Positions 17,763-27,296 are shown, counted from the stretch's first letter. The stretch is DNA of 64,000 bases from Bacillota bacterium (GCA_023389005.1 JAEWFE010000029.1:1-64000); one strand, 5' to 3'. A program made the numbers and translations. Notes: generated from the letters alone by a model not told the origin.

Positions 17763-18518
17763 ATGTATAAAAATTTATTAAATATGGCAAAGAAGCGAAA
17801 ACCAGAGTTGATGATTGCCGGAGGTATATTTGGTTTCGCATGGATGGGTGTGTCGATAGCCAAGGCAACGCCAAAAGCAGCAAAGTTAATTGAGGAAGAA
17901 AAGAAACGTAAGAGTGAACAGAACGAAGAATTCACGAAAATGGATGCTGTAAAAGTCGCTTGGAAGTCATATATTCCTGCTACAACGGCATTTGTATTTT
18001 CTACTGCGCTTATATTAGGGGCCAATGATATTCACAATAAACGAAACATTGCGCTTGCTTCTATGTATAAATTATCTGAAACTGCATATTTAGAATTCAA
18101 AGAAAAAGTTAAAGAAAAGGTAAGTCCTGAAACAGTCAAAGAAATTAAAAAAGAAATCGCGCAAGAACGAGTAAAAGACATTCCTGTTGCGAAAACAGTA
18201 ACCGTAGTTGGGGGCGATAATGTATGGTTTTACGATCCGTTATCAGATAGATGTTTTGAATCGAATATTAGAAAAATTGAAGATGCAGCTAATAAGTTAA
18301 ACCATCAAATGATGACGAGTATGGAGATGTGCACTTCGTTAAATGACTTTTATTCTGCGATTGGTGTGAGAACAACTACTACAGGAGATACTCTTGGTTG
18401 GTATGTAAATAGGGGCTTAATAGAGGTTGATTTAGGTTCGACAATCGTGTATGACGATAAACCATGTATCATATTGGATTTCTATACGCCCCCCGTATAT
18501 GATTACGATAAATTATAA
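17763..18518 (+). CDS. DUF6353-like membrane protein, paralogue B
   Basis: 251 residues. Hydrophobic segments at about 16-35 (LMIAGGIFGFAWMGVSIAKA) and 65-90 (SYIPATTAFVFSTALILGAN), a charged helix, then VWFYDPLSDRCFESNIRKIE and GDTLGWYVNRG, matching the plan of paralogues A and C. TGGAGG precedes the ATG at 17763. Predicted membrane protein with a cytosolic C-terminal domain, role unknown. Confidence 0.65.
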   Translation: MYKNLLNMAKKRKPELMIAGGIFGFAWMGVSIAKATPKAAKLIEEEKKRKSEQNEEFTKMDAVKVAWKSYIPATTAFVFSTALILGANDIHNKRNIALASMYKLSETAYLEFKEKVKEKVSPETVKEIKKEIAQERVKDIPVAKTVTVVGGDNVWFYDPLSDRCFESNIRKIEDAANKLNHQMMTSMEMCTSLNDFYSAIGVRTTTTGDTLGWYVNRGLIEVDLGSTIVYDDKPCIILDFYTPPVYDYDKL

Positions 18519-18549
18519 TTCGCGTGAAAAACATGTCCTTTAATGGAAC
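18519..18549 (+). promoter_or_regulatory. Repeated 33-bp element, copy 10
   Basis: Reads TTCGCGTGAAAAACA, TGT, CCTTTAATGGAAC; begins just after the previous stop codon. Confidence 0.75.
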
Positions 18550-18574
18550 CTATAAAAAGAAAGGAAGATTTATT

Positions 18575-18940
18575 ATGGAAAACATCAATGAATTAAATCA
18601 AGGAGTTCAAGAACAAGAAGTAATTGGAGGAGAAGAAATGTTTGAAGAAACACAAGATTCATATTCAGAACCAGTAGTTCAAGAATTTGTTTACGAAGAA
18701 GAGGACGAAAACGATTCTAGTTCAAAAGGTTTAATCGTATTAGCAGGTGGTGTTGTAGTAATTGGAGCAGCACTAATCGCTGGGCGTAAGAAACTAAGTG
18801 AATGGAATACAAATCGTCAAATCAAACGTCTAACAAAACTTGGATACAAGATTGAAAAAGATGAAGAGGAAATTAAACAAGAGGAATCCGATGACAAGAC
18901 TGAACAGGATGATTCAAAGGAAGAACCAAATAAAGAATAG
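18575..18940 (+). CDS. Acidic membrane protein
   Basis: 121 residues. A Glu-rich N-terminal half (about 1-48) precedes one membrane helix (LIVLAGGVVVIGAALIAG, about 51-68) and a basic then acidic tail. AAAGGAAG precedes the ATG at 18575. Followed by a terminator with a 13-bp stem. Function unknown. Confidence 0.65.
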   Translation: MENINELNQGVQEQEVIGGEEMFEETQDSYSEPVVQEFVYEEEDENDSSSKGLIVLAGGVVVIGAALIAGRKKLSEWNTNRQIKRLTKLGYKIEKDEEEIKQEESDDKTEQDDSKEEPNKE

Positions 18941-18954
18941 AAATTAGGTTTATG

Positions 18955-18990
18955 AGAGAAGTGTCTAAAATAGATGCTTCTCTTTTTTCT
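18955..18990 (+). terminator. Rho-independent terminator
   Basis: A 13-bp stem with G-U pairs, AGAGAAGTGTCTA (18955-18967) with TAGATGCTTCTCT (18971-18983), then TTTTT. Confidence 0.85.
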
Positions 18991-19013
18991 TTGTGAATAG
19001 GAGGATTATGCGT

Positions 19014-19208
19014 ATGCCTAAATATAAATACGAAGGGCCTGTGATGGAGTTTGATAATTGTATTGCGAATAAATGGACAGGCGAAACAATCGCACCTAGT
19101 AAAAATAAAGCGCGTAGTAATTTAGCGTATCAATTTAAGAAGCAAAATAATCGAGTTCCGTCTGCGAAGGTTAAATTACCTGGAAAACTGATATTAACGG
19201 AGGTATGA
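19014..19208 (+). CDS. Hypothetical small basic protein
   Basis: 64 residues (MPKYKYEGPVMEFDNCIANK...), rich in Lys, Asn and Arg, no membrane helix. ATG 19014 is 9 nt after AGGAGG; ATG 19008 would be too close. The stop overlaps the next gene region (ATGA), indicating coupled translation. Confidence 0.55.
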   Translation: MPKYKYEGPVMEFDNCIANKWTGETIAPSKNKARSNLAYQFKKQNNRVPSAKVKLPGKLILTEV

Positions 19209-19210
19209 AA

Positions 19211-19876
19211 ATGGATTTAGATTATAAACCAAATTCGATGAAGTCTAAAAAAGAAAATGCTGAAAAAAGTAAAGTTCCGCCATTAAAAACTGTGGCACAA
19301 GGAAAAGTGAAAAAAAGTTCAGCATTGGATTTAATTACGAGTTCATTTTCTAAAGAAGAACTGAAGGATAAATTCTTAAATGAAATGATTGTTCCAAGAG
19401 TAAAAGATTTTGTTTATAAAACAGGGTCTGATACTTTATTTACAATTTTAAATATTTTAGAAAGTGGCTTAGGAATGGTCGTATATGGCGAAACGAATTA
19501 CAGCAAAAATGGCATCGGTAATCGTAAACGAAATGGAGGATGGACTTCCTATGATTCAATGTATAGTGATCGATTTGGAAGTGCTATATCTAAAAAAGAA
19601 CCGTCTAATGCAGGCGTTACGAGAAAAAATATTGATGACATGAGGCAGGTAATCGTTCCGTCAAGAGGAGATAGTGTAAAAGTTATTAATGGACTTAGAG
19701 ATACACTTGATCAATATGGAATTGTGACAGTCGCACAATTGTACATGCTAATTAATCAATCTGTTGATAATTTTACTTATCATAATTACGGATGGACGAA
19801 TGTAGATAATGTCTCAGTCACTATGACTAGAGACGGATATTTGATTCGTTTACCTAAACCAAAACCAATAGATTAG
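19211..19876 (+). CDS. Hypothetical phage protein with Lys-rich N-terminus
   Basis: 221 residues. A Lys-rich N-terminus (about 1-50), a helical segment with FLNEMIVPRVKDFVYKTGSD, a Gly/Ser/Tyr-rich central part, and a C-terminal part LYMLINQSVDNFTYHNYGWT. ATG 19211 is 7 nt after GGAGG, better than 19205. The same kind of protein occurs in other phages of this type as far as I remember, without a known function. First of a tightly packed run of genes to 26.5 kb without 33-bp elements. Confidence 0.6.
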   Translation: MDLDYKPNSMKSKKENAEKSKVPPLKTVAQGKVKKSSALDLITSSFSKEELKDKFLNEMIVPRVKDFVYKTGSDTLFTILNILESGLGMVVYGETNYSKNGIGNRKRNGGWTSYDSMYSDRFGSAISKKEPSNAGVTRKNIDDMRQVIVPSRGDSVKVINGLRDTLDQYGIVTVAQLYMLINQSVDNFTYHNYGWTNVDNVSVTMTRDGYLIRLPKPKPID

Positions 19877-19888
19877 GAGACGATTACA

Positions 19889-20140
19889 TTGGTCGAACAA
19901 ACATATTTGGTTGTTAGAGGAATTGGAAAGAGGGTTTTACGTGCTATGGATGAGGTACTGTGGACGTATTCCGAGATTCTATCTAATGCTCAAAACAGAC
20001 TCATATTAGGTTTTATCGTGTTAGGTGTTGGAGTCGGTTTGGGTGGCGGCTTAATAGCGTCATCATTTATTAGAATACCGGATAAAAATAAAAAACAAAT
20101 AGTTAGGAGATTACAACATGAAGAAAATCAAATTATTTAA
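19889..20140 (+). CDS. Small membrane protein
   Basis: 83 residues from a TTG (TAGGAGA upstream). One Gly-rich hydrophobic helix at about 36-60 (LILGFIVLGVGVGLGGGLIA). Its 3' end overlaps the next gene by 23 bp. Function unknown. Confidence 0.55.
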   Translation: MVEQTYLVVRGIGKRVLRAMDEVLWTYSEILSNAQNRLILGFIVLGVGVGLGGGLIASSFIRIPDKNKKQIVRRLQHEENQII

Positions 20141-21056
20141 CAATGTGAAAACATCATTCAATAAATTGGGAATGAAAACAAAGAAAAATAGTCCAGAGAT
20201 TTTAATCGGCGTGGGACTTATCGGTTTTGGTGCCACTGCAGTTCTAGCATTTAAAGCAGGAACAAAGTATAATGAAATTAAAAAAGAACGCGACGAACAA
20301 CTTCAAGAGATGAAAGAATTTGTCGAAACCAACGGATTTACAGATGAATATTCAGAAAAAGACTACAATAAAGATATTAATATCGTTAAGGGGCAATGTG
20401 TGTTAAATGTTGCTAAAAGTTTATTACCGACAGTGGCGGTTGGCACATTGTCAGTTGCGAGCCTATTATATTCTCATAAGATTTTACGTGGTCGTAATGC
20501 TGCGATTGCTGCTGCATATCTAGCAGTTGATAAAGGGCTCAAAGCATATCGTGAAAATGTTGTGGAACGTTTTGGAGAGGAAACAGACAAAGAATTACGT
20601 CATGGTGTTAAAGAAAAAGAACGTATTATTAAAACTGTAAATTCTGAAACGGGTGAAGTTTCTGAGAAAAATGAATTAACAAAATATGTTACTGACGAGG
20701 TTGGAGAAATCAGTGAATACGCTCGTTTCTTTGACGAATCTTGTAACGGATATAAAAAAGATTCGGAATACAATTTGAAATTCTTAAAGATGCAGCAAGC
20801 ATACGCGAATGAGAAACTTAAAGCGCAAGGATATTTATTCTTAAATGATGTTTATAAAATGTTGGGCATTCCTGCCACTAAAGCTGGTCAAGTTGTCGGA
20901 TGGATTTACGATAAAGAAATGCCAAATGGCGATAACTTTGTTGATTTTGGTATCTATAATATTCATCGTGAAAAGAATCGTGACTTTGTAAATGGTTATG
21001 AACGTTCTATCTTATTAGATTTTAACGTTGATGGAGTGATCATCGATTATATTTGA
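20118..21056 (+). CDS. DUF6353-like membrane protein, paralogue C
   Basis: 312 residues, the longest of three paralogues. Hydrophobic segments at about 25-45 (ILIGVGLIGFGATAVLAFKA) and 95-118 (AKSLLPTVAVGTLSVASLLY) frame a charged loop; a soluble C-terminal domain has ARFFDESCNGYKKDSEYNLK and GQVVGWIYDKEMPNGD. GGAGATT precedes the ATG. Its loop and C-terminal part are larger than in paralogues A and B. Function unknown. Confidence 0.65.
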   Translation: MKKIKLFNNVKTSFNKLGMKTKKNSPEILIGVGLIGFGATAVLAFKAGTKYNEIKKERDEQLQEMKEFVETNGFTDEYSEKDYNKDINIVKGQCVLNVAKSLLPTVAVGTLSVASLLYSHKILRGRNAAIAAAYLAVDKGLKAYRENVVERFGEETDKELRHGVKEKERIIKTVNSETGEVSEKNELTKYVTDEVGEISEYARFFDESCNGYKKDSEYNLKFLKMQQAYANEKLKAQGYLFLNDVYKMLGIPATKAGQVVGWIYDKEMPNGDNFVDFGIYNIHREKNRDFVNGYERSILLDFNVDGVIIDYI

Positions 21057-21144
21057 ACAGTAGGGCTCGATAATCCATATACCGGTAATGGAGAACGAGA
21101 TATCTACGATTTCATATATGCATATTAGAAAGGAAATAAATATT

Positions 21145-21825
21145 ATGACAAGTAAGCTTACTAAATTATTAATCTTTGTAGCTGGAGCCGCTGTAGGCTC
21201 TTTAGCTACTTATAAAATTGTGAAAGACAAATACGAAAAACAAATATCTGAAGATACATTATCTATGGTTCAAGCATTTGATGAGTTACGTGATATGTAT
21301 GAAAGCCAACCTATTGATAATGAAAAAAATGAAGATAACAAACCTGTCAACGATGATGTAGACGAAAAAGATAATTCAGAAACTAAACCATTACCAAGTT
21401 ATGCAAAATATGGTTTAACTGAAGAAGATTTCTTTGAAGGACCAGCTGAAGAGGTAGAAGAAATTGTGAAGTCTGAAGTTCCAAAGAAAAAAGTGGACTA
21501 TACACAATATTACGACCCAAATAAGAAAAATGAAGAAAAAGAGGAGGAAAAAGAAGTGATTAAACCTTATGTAATTACACCTGACGAATTTCAGGACTCT
21601 GATTACGATGTGGAAAGTTACACATATTATGCAGACGATGTGTTAACGGACGAATTTGACGATATTATTTATGAACCAGGAGAAACAGTAGGTACCGAGT
21701 TCGCAGACCATTTTGGAGAATACGAGGAAGATGCTGTGTATATTCGTAATGATGAGCGAGGTATTGATTATGAGATTCTAAAAGATGATAGAACATTTGC
21801 CGAGCTGTTCCCTGATCGAGTATAG
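21145..21825 (+). CDS. Membrane-anchored acidic protein
   Basis: 226 residues from ATG 21145 (AGAAAGGAAA upstream). An N-terminal membrane helix (LLIFVAGAAVGSLATYKI) is followed by a long, very acidic, low-complexity region with a proline-rich segment. Predicted as an anchored protein with a disordered cytosolic or outer tail. Function unknown. Confidence 0.6.
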   Translation: MTSKLTKLLIFVAGAAVGSLATYKIVKDKYEKQISEDTLSMVQAFDELRDMYESQPIDNEKNEDNKPVNDDVDEKDNSETKPLPSYAKYGLTEEDFFEGPAEEVEEIVKSEVPKKKVDYTQYYDPNKKNEEKEEEKEVIKPYVITPDEFQDSDYDVESYTYYADDVLTDEFDDIIYEPGETVGTEFADHFGEYEEDAVYIRNDERGIDYEILKDDRTFAELFPDRV

Positions 21826-21836
21826 AGGTGGTATGT

Positions 21837-22379
21837 TTGATTAGAGAAGATTATTTTAACTGGCTCGTACATATCGTGTCCAGAGATAGACATTATGTCG
21901 ATGAGTACGGCTACGAAAAATTATTTAAGTTACTTCACGATACTGAGTTTACGTATATTATTCCAAAGGATGCCAATCGAGCAGGTGATGGTATCAATAT
22001 GCGATGGAGATATGTTCTTGATAAGGGTTTAGAAGAGCTTGATGAAGAAGTGGAAGCGAAATTGAGCGGGCCATGTAGTGTATTAGAAATGATGGTCGCA
22101 CTTGCGTTAAGATGTGAAGAAAACATTATGATGAACGCTGATTATGGAGATAGAACAAGTCAGTGGTTCTGGACGATGATTGTTACGCTCGGATTAGGGA
22201 GTATGAACGATGCACATTTCGACATGGAACGAGCGACTCTTATTCTCGATAGATTCCTTAAAAGAGATTACGCACCTAATGGAACTGGTGGATTATTTAA
22301 AATACGAGGTTGTAAAGAAGACCTTAGAAAAATAGAAATATGGATTCAACTCTTATGGTATCTCAATACACTAGATTAA
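21837..22379 (+). CDS. Conserved phage protein of unknown function
   Basis: 180 residues from a TTG preceded by GAGGTGG. The segments FTYIIPKDANRAGDGINMRW, GPCSVLEMMVALALRCEENI and DRTSQWFWTMIVTLGLGSMN are strongly conserved in Firmicutes phage proteins that I recall but cannot assign. Soluble. It lies directly before the large replication protein. Confidence 0.65.
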   Translation: MIREDYFNWLVHIVSRDRHYVDEYGYEKLFKLLHDTEFTYIIPKDANRAGDGINMRWRYVLDKGLEELDEEVEAKLSGPCSVLEMMVALALRCEENIMMNADYGDRTSQWFWTMIVTLGLGSMNDAHFDMERATLILDRFLKRDYAPNGTGGLFKIRGCKEDLRKIEIWIQLLWYLNTLD

Positions 22380-22406
22380 GAGTTATCTAGAAAGGGGTAC
22401 GCAAAT

Positions 22407-25400
22407 GTGTTAGATTTTTTAATCGTTAGTAAGCGAACAACTAAAAACGGCGAAGTAATTTTATATCCTAAGTTTAAGATATATCCTAAAAGCACCGACT
22501 TGATGATTCGTGGTGGCGATTTTTATAGTGTGTGGTTAGAAGATGAAAAAAGATGGTCTACCGATGAATCTGATGCTTTATTCGCTATTGATAAAGAATT
22601 AGAAGAATATGCGGATGATTATGAAAAAAAGCATGGTGTTAGACCGAAAATTATGCATATGTGGGATTCTGAATCAGGAATGGTAGATACATGGCATAAA
22701 TACTGTAAAAAACAAGTACGCGATTCGTTTGCTATGCTTGATGAGAAATTGATATTCTCTAATACAGATGTTAAAAAAGAAGATTATGCGAGTAAACGAC
22801 TGAATTATCCTTTAGAAAAAGGAGATATTTCTGGATACGAAAAACTCATTTCAACATTATATTCTGAAGAGGAACGAATGAAAATTGAGTGGAGTATCGG
22901 AGCCATTGTCAGCGGTGACTCGAAGCATATTCAAAAATTTATGGTGCTATACGGGGCACAAGGTACTGGTAAATCCACTATTATTAATATTATTGAAAAA
23001 CTATTTGAGGGTTACTATTCGGTATTCGATGCAAAGGCATTGGGTTCGTTTAGTAACTCTTTTGCTTTGGAGGCATTTAATTCAAATCCTCTTGTAGCAA
23101 TACAACATGATGGTGATTTATCTAGAATTGAAGATAATACGCGATTGAACAGTTTGGTATCGCATGAAGAAATGTCTGTGAATGAAAAATTCAAATCTAC
23201 TTATACAAATCGGTTTAAGGCATTTTTAATTATGGGTACGAACAAACCTGTAAAAATTACTGATGCGAAATCAGGGTTATTAAGACGACTGATTGATGTC
23301 ACACCTTCTGGACAAAAGTTGAGTCGCAAAGAATATGACCAAGCTGTTAAAAAAATCAATTTTGAATTAGGTGCTATCGCCTATCATTGTCAGGAAGTAT
23401 ATTTAGCGAATAAGAATATTTATGACGATTATATTCCTAGTAATATGATGGGAGCGACGAATGATTTCTATAACTTTATTGTAGATTCGTATCATATTTT
23501 TGTTAGAGAAAATGGAACAAATTTAAAAGCTGCTTGGGAAATGTATAAGCAGTACTGTGACGAAGCAAGGGTTCCATATCCTTTGACCCAACGTTTATTT
23601 AAAGAAGAACTGAAAAACTACTTTAAAGATTTCGAAGATAGGGTAACAAAAGAGGATGGTACTATCATTCGTAATTCATATTCTAACTTTAAAACTGATA
23701 TTTTCCAAAAGAAAGAGCCTGTTAAACATGAAATTACTGTTGTAAAAAAACTGGAGCTTTTAGAAACAAAATCTCTTTTCGACGAGATGTATAAGGATTC
23801 AATTGCGCAATACGCTACAAAATACGGAACACCAATGAAAGAATGGGATAAAGTAAAAACCACTTTAAAAGATTTAGACACCAGAAAATTACATTATATT
23901 CGTGTGCCACTGAAACATATTGTAATAGATTTTGATTTAAAAGACGCCGATGGTAATAAATCTTTAGAGCTAAATCTTATTGAAGCTGCCAAGTGGCCCT
24001 CTACTTATGCCGAAATCAGCAAAAGCGGTCAAGGCGTTCACTTACATTATTTATATAACGGTGATGTAACTCAATTAAGTGCTGTATACGATGATCAAAT
24101 TGAGATTAAAGTATTTAGTGGTAAGCAATCTTTACGTAGGCAATTAACTTATTGTAATGATATTCCAATCTCTACGATAAGTTCTGGTTTACCACTTAGG
24201 AGCGATAAAAAAATGATAATTAAAGATGTATTAATAAATGAAAAAGCTATTCGAAGACTTATTGAAAAGAATTTGAAAAAAGAATACCACGCAGATACTA
24301 AATCCAGTGTAGATTTTATCCATCACATTCTGGAAAAAGCATATAATGAAGGGATTAGTTATGACGTTAGTGATTTGAAGAATATTATAACTTCTTTTGC
24401 AGCACAATCTACTAATCAATCATTAACTTGCTTGAAAACCGTTGCTTCGATGAAATTTAAATCAGAAGAACCATCAAAGTTTACATCAAATGACGAGAAA
24501 CCAATAACGTTTTACGATATTGAGGTTTTTCCAAATTTATTTCTGGTGAATTATAAAGAAATGGGCGAAGGAAAACCAATTCATAGAATGATTAACCCAT
24601 CGATAGAAGATATTCAATTTCTTGTAGACGAACATCGACTAGTAGGGTTTAACTGTAGACGATATGATAATCATATTTTATACGCAAGATTGCTTGGATA
24701 TGACAATACCGGACTTTACAAAACCTCACAAGCGATAATTAATTCCAAGAAAGGAAGTCGTTCTGGGTTCTTCGGAGAAGCTTATAATATTTCATATACA
24801 GATATTTATGATTTCTCAACAAAGAAACAAAGTCTGAAGAAATGGGAAATCGAACTTGGAATTTCTCACGTAGAATTGGGTCTTCCATGGGATCAACCTG
24901 TTCCGAAAGAAAAATGGATTGAAGTATCAGAATATTGTGATAATGATGTATTGGCTACTGAAGCAGTATTCAATCATCTAAAAGCCGATTGGATCGCTAG
25001 ACAAATTCTAAGCGATATTTCAGGAGGCTCTGTAAATGACACTACCAATTCGTTAACAACTCGATTCATTTTCAAAAATGATAAAGAGCCTCAACATCAT
25101 TTTCAATACCGAAATTTAGCGGAACCGGTACACAGTATTCCTGATGACATGCGAGAGTTTTTAACGAAAAAATTTCCAAAAATGATGAAACCATTTGGTA
25201 AGGCTGAAAGTATCTTACCTTATTTTCCAGGTTATAAATTTGTTAACGGAGTATCGACGTATAAAGGATTTACAGTTGGTGAAGGCGGGTTCGTCCATGC
25301 TAAACCAGGTATATACGGGAATGTAGCGTTAATCGACGTTGCGAGTATGCATCCACATAGCATCATTACAGAATATTTATTTGGTAAATACACAAAGATT

Positions 25401-26468
25401 TTCGCAGATATTGTGGATGGGCGTATTACAGTTAAGCATGAAGATTGGGACAATCTGAATCATTTATTAGATGGTAAACTCGTACCGTATATTCAGAAAA
25501 TCAAAGATGGCGAATTCGCATCTGGGGATTTAGCAATGGCGCTTAAAATCGCAATTAATTCTGTATACGGTTTAACTTCTGCACACTTCACTAATAACTT
25601 TAGAGATAATCGAAATGTGGATAATATAGTAGCGAAACGAGGCGCGTTATTCATGATCGATTTATTAGAAGCTGTAGAAGAAAAAGGATATAATGTAGTC
25701 CATATCAAAACAGACTCGATTAAGATAGCCGATGCTGATTCGGACATCATTCAATTTGTAATGGAGTTTGGTGAAAAATACGGTTACTCATTTGAGCACG
25801 AAGCTACTTATGACAGAATGTGTCTTGTGAACGACTCTGTGTATATTGCGAAATATAAAGACGCGGAAAGTTGTAATAGTATGTATGGATATATTCCAGG
25901 AGATAATAAGAAAAAAGGGAACAAATGGGTCGCTGTTGGAAAACAATTCGCAGTTCCTTACTTGTTTAAAAAACTATTTAGTAAAGAGGATATTCTATTA
26001 AGTGATGTAAAAGAGGTATTCTCCGTGAAATCGGCTTTATATTTAGACATGAATGAACGCTTGCCCGATGTAACTTTGGAAGAAAAAGAACTCAATAAGT
26101 TGGAGAAAGCTTTTAAAAAAGAAAAGATAGAAGAACAGGAATATCTTAAATTAAAAGAAGAACTCCAAACTAAAATTACATCAGGTCATGATTATAAATT
26201 CGTTGGTAAAGTCGGAAGTTTCTATCCGGTTAAGCCTGGAATCGGCGGTGGAGAACTGAGAAGAGAGCACGATGGAAAATATTATGCGGCACCTGGTACA
26301 ACAGGTTATCGTTGGTTAGAAGCTGACATGGTTAACGATTCAGATGCCTGGGATATTATCGATACAACATTTTATGATAACTTAGTTACTGATGCCATAC
26401 ACGATATTAATCAATACGGTGATTTCGAATGGTTTGTTTCCGACGATCCGTATATTCCTCGCGTGTAA
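22407..26468 (+). CDS. Fusion replication protein: SF3-type helicase, primase-like domain, DnaQ-like exonuclease and family B-like DNA polymerase
   Basis: 1353 residues from GTG 22407 (AAAGGGG 9 nt upstream). An N-terminal domain (1-150) is unassigned. A helicase ATPase follows with Walker A GAQGTGKS (183-190) and MGTNKPVKI as an SF3-like sensor. A primase-like part has HIVIDFDLKD (D about 511) and GQGVHLHY. The exonuclease starts FYDIEVFPN (D704, E706). Polymerase motifs are A DVASMHPHSI (D977), B KIAINSVYGLTS, and C HIKTDSI (K1101, D1103), where the usual first Asp of DTDS is Lys. One chain thus carries helicase, priming, proofreading and synthesis functions for phage replication. The stop lies inside element copy 11. 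Domain calls are by motif; the primase is the least certain. Confidence 0.8.
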   Translation: MLDFLIVSKRTTKNGEVILYPKFKIYPKSTDLMIRGGDFYSVWLEDEKRWSTDESDALFAIDKELEEYADDYEKKHGVRPKIMHMWDSESGMVDTWHKYCKKQVRDSFAMLDEKLIFSNTDVKKEDYASKRLNYPLEKGDISGYEKLISTLYSEEERMKIEWSIGAIVSGDSKHIQKFMVLYGAQGTGKSTIINIIEKLFEGYYSVFDAKALGSFSNSFALEAFNSNPLVAIQHDGDLSRIEDNTRLNSLVSHEEMSVNEKFKSTYTNRFKAFLIMGTNKPVKITDAKSGLLRRLIDVTPSGQKLSRKEYDQAVKKINFELGAIAYHCQEVYLANKNIYDDYIPSNMMGATNDFYNFIVDSYHIFVRENGTNLKAAWEMYKQYCDEARVPYPLTQRLFKEELKNYFKDFEDRVTKEDGTIIRNSYSNFKTDIFQKKEPVKHEITVVKKLELLETKSLFDEMYKDSIAQYATKYGTPMKEWDKVKTTLKDLDTRKLHYIRVPLKHIVIDFDLKDADGNKSLELNLIEAAKWPSTYAEISKSGQGVHLHYLYNGDVTQLSAVYDDQIEIKVFSGKQSLRRQLTYCNDIPISTISSGLPLRSDKKMIIKDVLINEKAIRRLIEKNLKKEYHADTKSSVDFIHHILEKAYNEGISYDVSDLKNIITSFAAQSTNQSLTCLKTVASMKFKSEEPSKFTSNDEKPITFYDIEVFPNLFLVNYKEMGEGKPIHRMINPSIEDIQFLVDEHRLVGFNCRRYDNHILYARLLGYDNTGLYKTSQAIINSKKGSRSGFFGEAYNISYTDIYDFSTKKQSLKKWEIELGISHVELGLPWDQPVPKEKWIEVSEYCDNDVLATEAVFNHLKADWIARQILSDISGGSVNDTTNSLTTRFIFKNDKEPQHHFQYRNLAEPVHSIPDDMREFLTKKFPKMMKPFGKAESILPYFPGYKFVNGVSTYKGFTVGEGGFVHAKPGIYGNVALIDVASMHPHSIITEYLFGKYTKIFADIVDGRITVKHEDWDNLNHLLDGKLVPYIQKIKDGEFASGDLAMALKIAINSVYGLTSAHFTNNFRDNRNVDNIVAKRGALFMIDLLEAVEEKGYNVVHIKTDSIKIADADSDIIQFVMEFGEKYGYSFEHEATYDRMCLVNDSVYIAKYKDAESCNSMYGYIPGDNKKKGNKWVAVGKQFAVPYLFKKLFSKEDILLSDVKEVFSVKSALYLDMNERLPDVTLEEKELNKLEKAFKKEKIEEQEYLKLKEELQTKITSGHDYKFVGKVGSFYPVKPGIGGGELRREHDGKYYAAPGTTGYRWLEADMVNDSDAWDIIDTTFYDNLVTDAIHDINQYGDFEWFVSDDPYIPRV

Positions 26469-26488
26469 AACACACCCTTTAATGGAAC
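26459..26488 (+). promoter_or_regulatory. Repeated 33-bp element, copy 11
   Basis: Reads CTCGCGTGTAAAACA, CAC, CCTTTAATGGAAC. The GTGTAA inside supplies the stop codon of the replication protein, so coding sequence and element overlap. Confidence 0.7.
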
Positions 26489-26510
26489 TATATTTTAGGA
26501 GGAATGTAAA

Positions 26511-26798
26511 ATGGATGTATTGAAATTAATTGATACTGTAGTTGAACACAAAGAGAAAGTTATTGGTGCTGGAGCATTATTAGGAGCAACCGCATTAGGA
26601 ATGGCTTTGAAAGGCAAACGAAAAAATCTAAGTCAACGAGTGACATACTGGATTGATAAGGATTATATCAACGTTGTCGGAAAAGATATTCCGATTGATG
26701 GTTTATCTGATTTTGCTGCTGGTATGGCTTCTCTATGTGACGAAGCAGATATCTATAAACCAGTAGATGTGGTTATTACATTTAAGAAAAGAAAATAG
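26511..26798 (+). CDS. Small membrane protein with 'PIDGLSDFA' module
   Basis: 95 residues. A Gly/Ala membrane helix (VIGAGALLGATALGMALKG) is followed by a ~35-residue module, DIPIDGLSDFAAGMASLCDE then ADIYKPVDVVITFKKRK. The module is repeated twice in the next gene. AGGAGG precedes the ATG. Function unknown. Confidence 0.6.
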   Translation: MDVLKLIDTVVEHKEKVIGAGALLGATALGMALKGKRKNLSQRVTYWIDKDYINVVGKDIPIDGLSDFAAGMASLCDEADIYKPVDVVITFKKRK

Positions 26799-26808
26799 TT
26801 AATTAGTG

Positions 26809-26845
26809 TAGAGAGATTTGGTAACAGGTCTCTCTATTCTTTTTA
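26809..26845 (+). terminator. Rho-independent terminator
   Basis: A 12-bp stem TAGAGAGATTTG with CAGGTCTCTCTA (one G-U), loop GTAA, then TTCTTTTTAT. Confidence 0.8.
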
Positions 26846-26878
26846 TAAAAAATTTTTACAAAAAGGAAGAGAAGAGAA

Positions 26879-27283
26879 ATGAAATTACAAAAATTGTATG
26901 CAGCATGGGGTATTTTAGGCTTAGGTATATTAATAGGTACTTGTCTACGGAAACCAAAATTTAAAAACGAAAAGACTAGTAAAGGGAACGAACCATTCGT
27001 AGAATCTGATTCTATTCAAATTGATGAATTGCCTGAATTCGCATGGAATACGGGACGTTTAATGCGTGATGCGGATTTATCTTTGCCAGTTGATACGGTT
27101 ATTACTTTTAAAGTCGAAAATCCTAAAGACCCAAATAAACGTTTTGTACATCTCATCGGAAATAATATTCCTATTGACGGTTTATCAGAATTTGCTATTC
27201 GTGGCGTGAGTAACAAACAATCTACGGAAGAAATAGATATCAATAAACCAGTAAGTATATTGGTCAGATATAAGAAAAAGTAA
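26879..27283 (+). CDS. Membrane protein with two 'PIDGLSEFA' modules
   Basis: 134 residues. N-terminal hydrophobic helix (LYAAWGILGLGILIGTCLRK), then two copies of a module also present in the preceding gene: QIDELPEFAWNTGRLMRDAD...VDTVITFK and IPIDGLSEFAIRG...INKPVSILVRYKKK. AAAGGAAGAGAAG precedes the ATG. The two adjacent genes probably arose by duplication. Function unknown. Confidence 0.6.
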   Translation: MKLQKLYAAWGILGLGILIGTCLRKPKFKNEKTSKGNEPFVESDSIQIDELPEFAWNTGRLMRDADLSLPVDTVITFKVENPKDPNKRFVHLIGNNIPIDGLSEFAIRGVSNKQSTEEIDINKPVSILVRYKKK

Positions 27284-27296
27284 GGAGGAAATCAAA

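Noticed and set aside
21060..21100. GGCTCGATAATCC...GGTAATGGAGAAC before the gene at 21145 resembles the 33-bp element
   Set aside because: The TCG and TAATGG parts are spaced 16 instead of 18 bp and the AAAAACA part is missing; at best a decayed copy.
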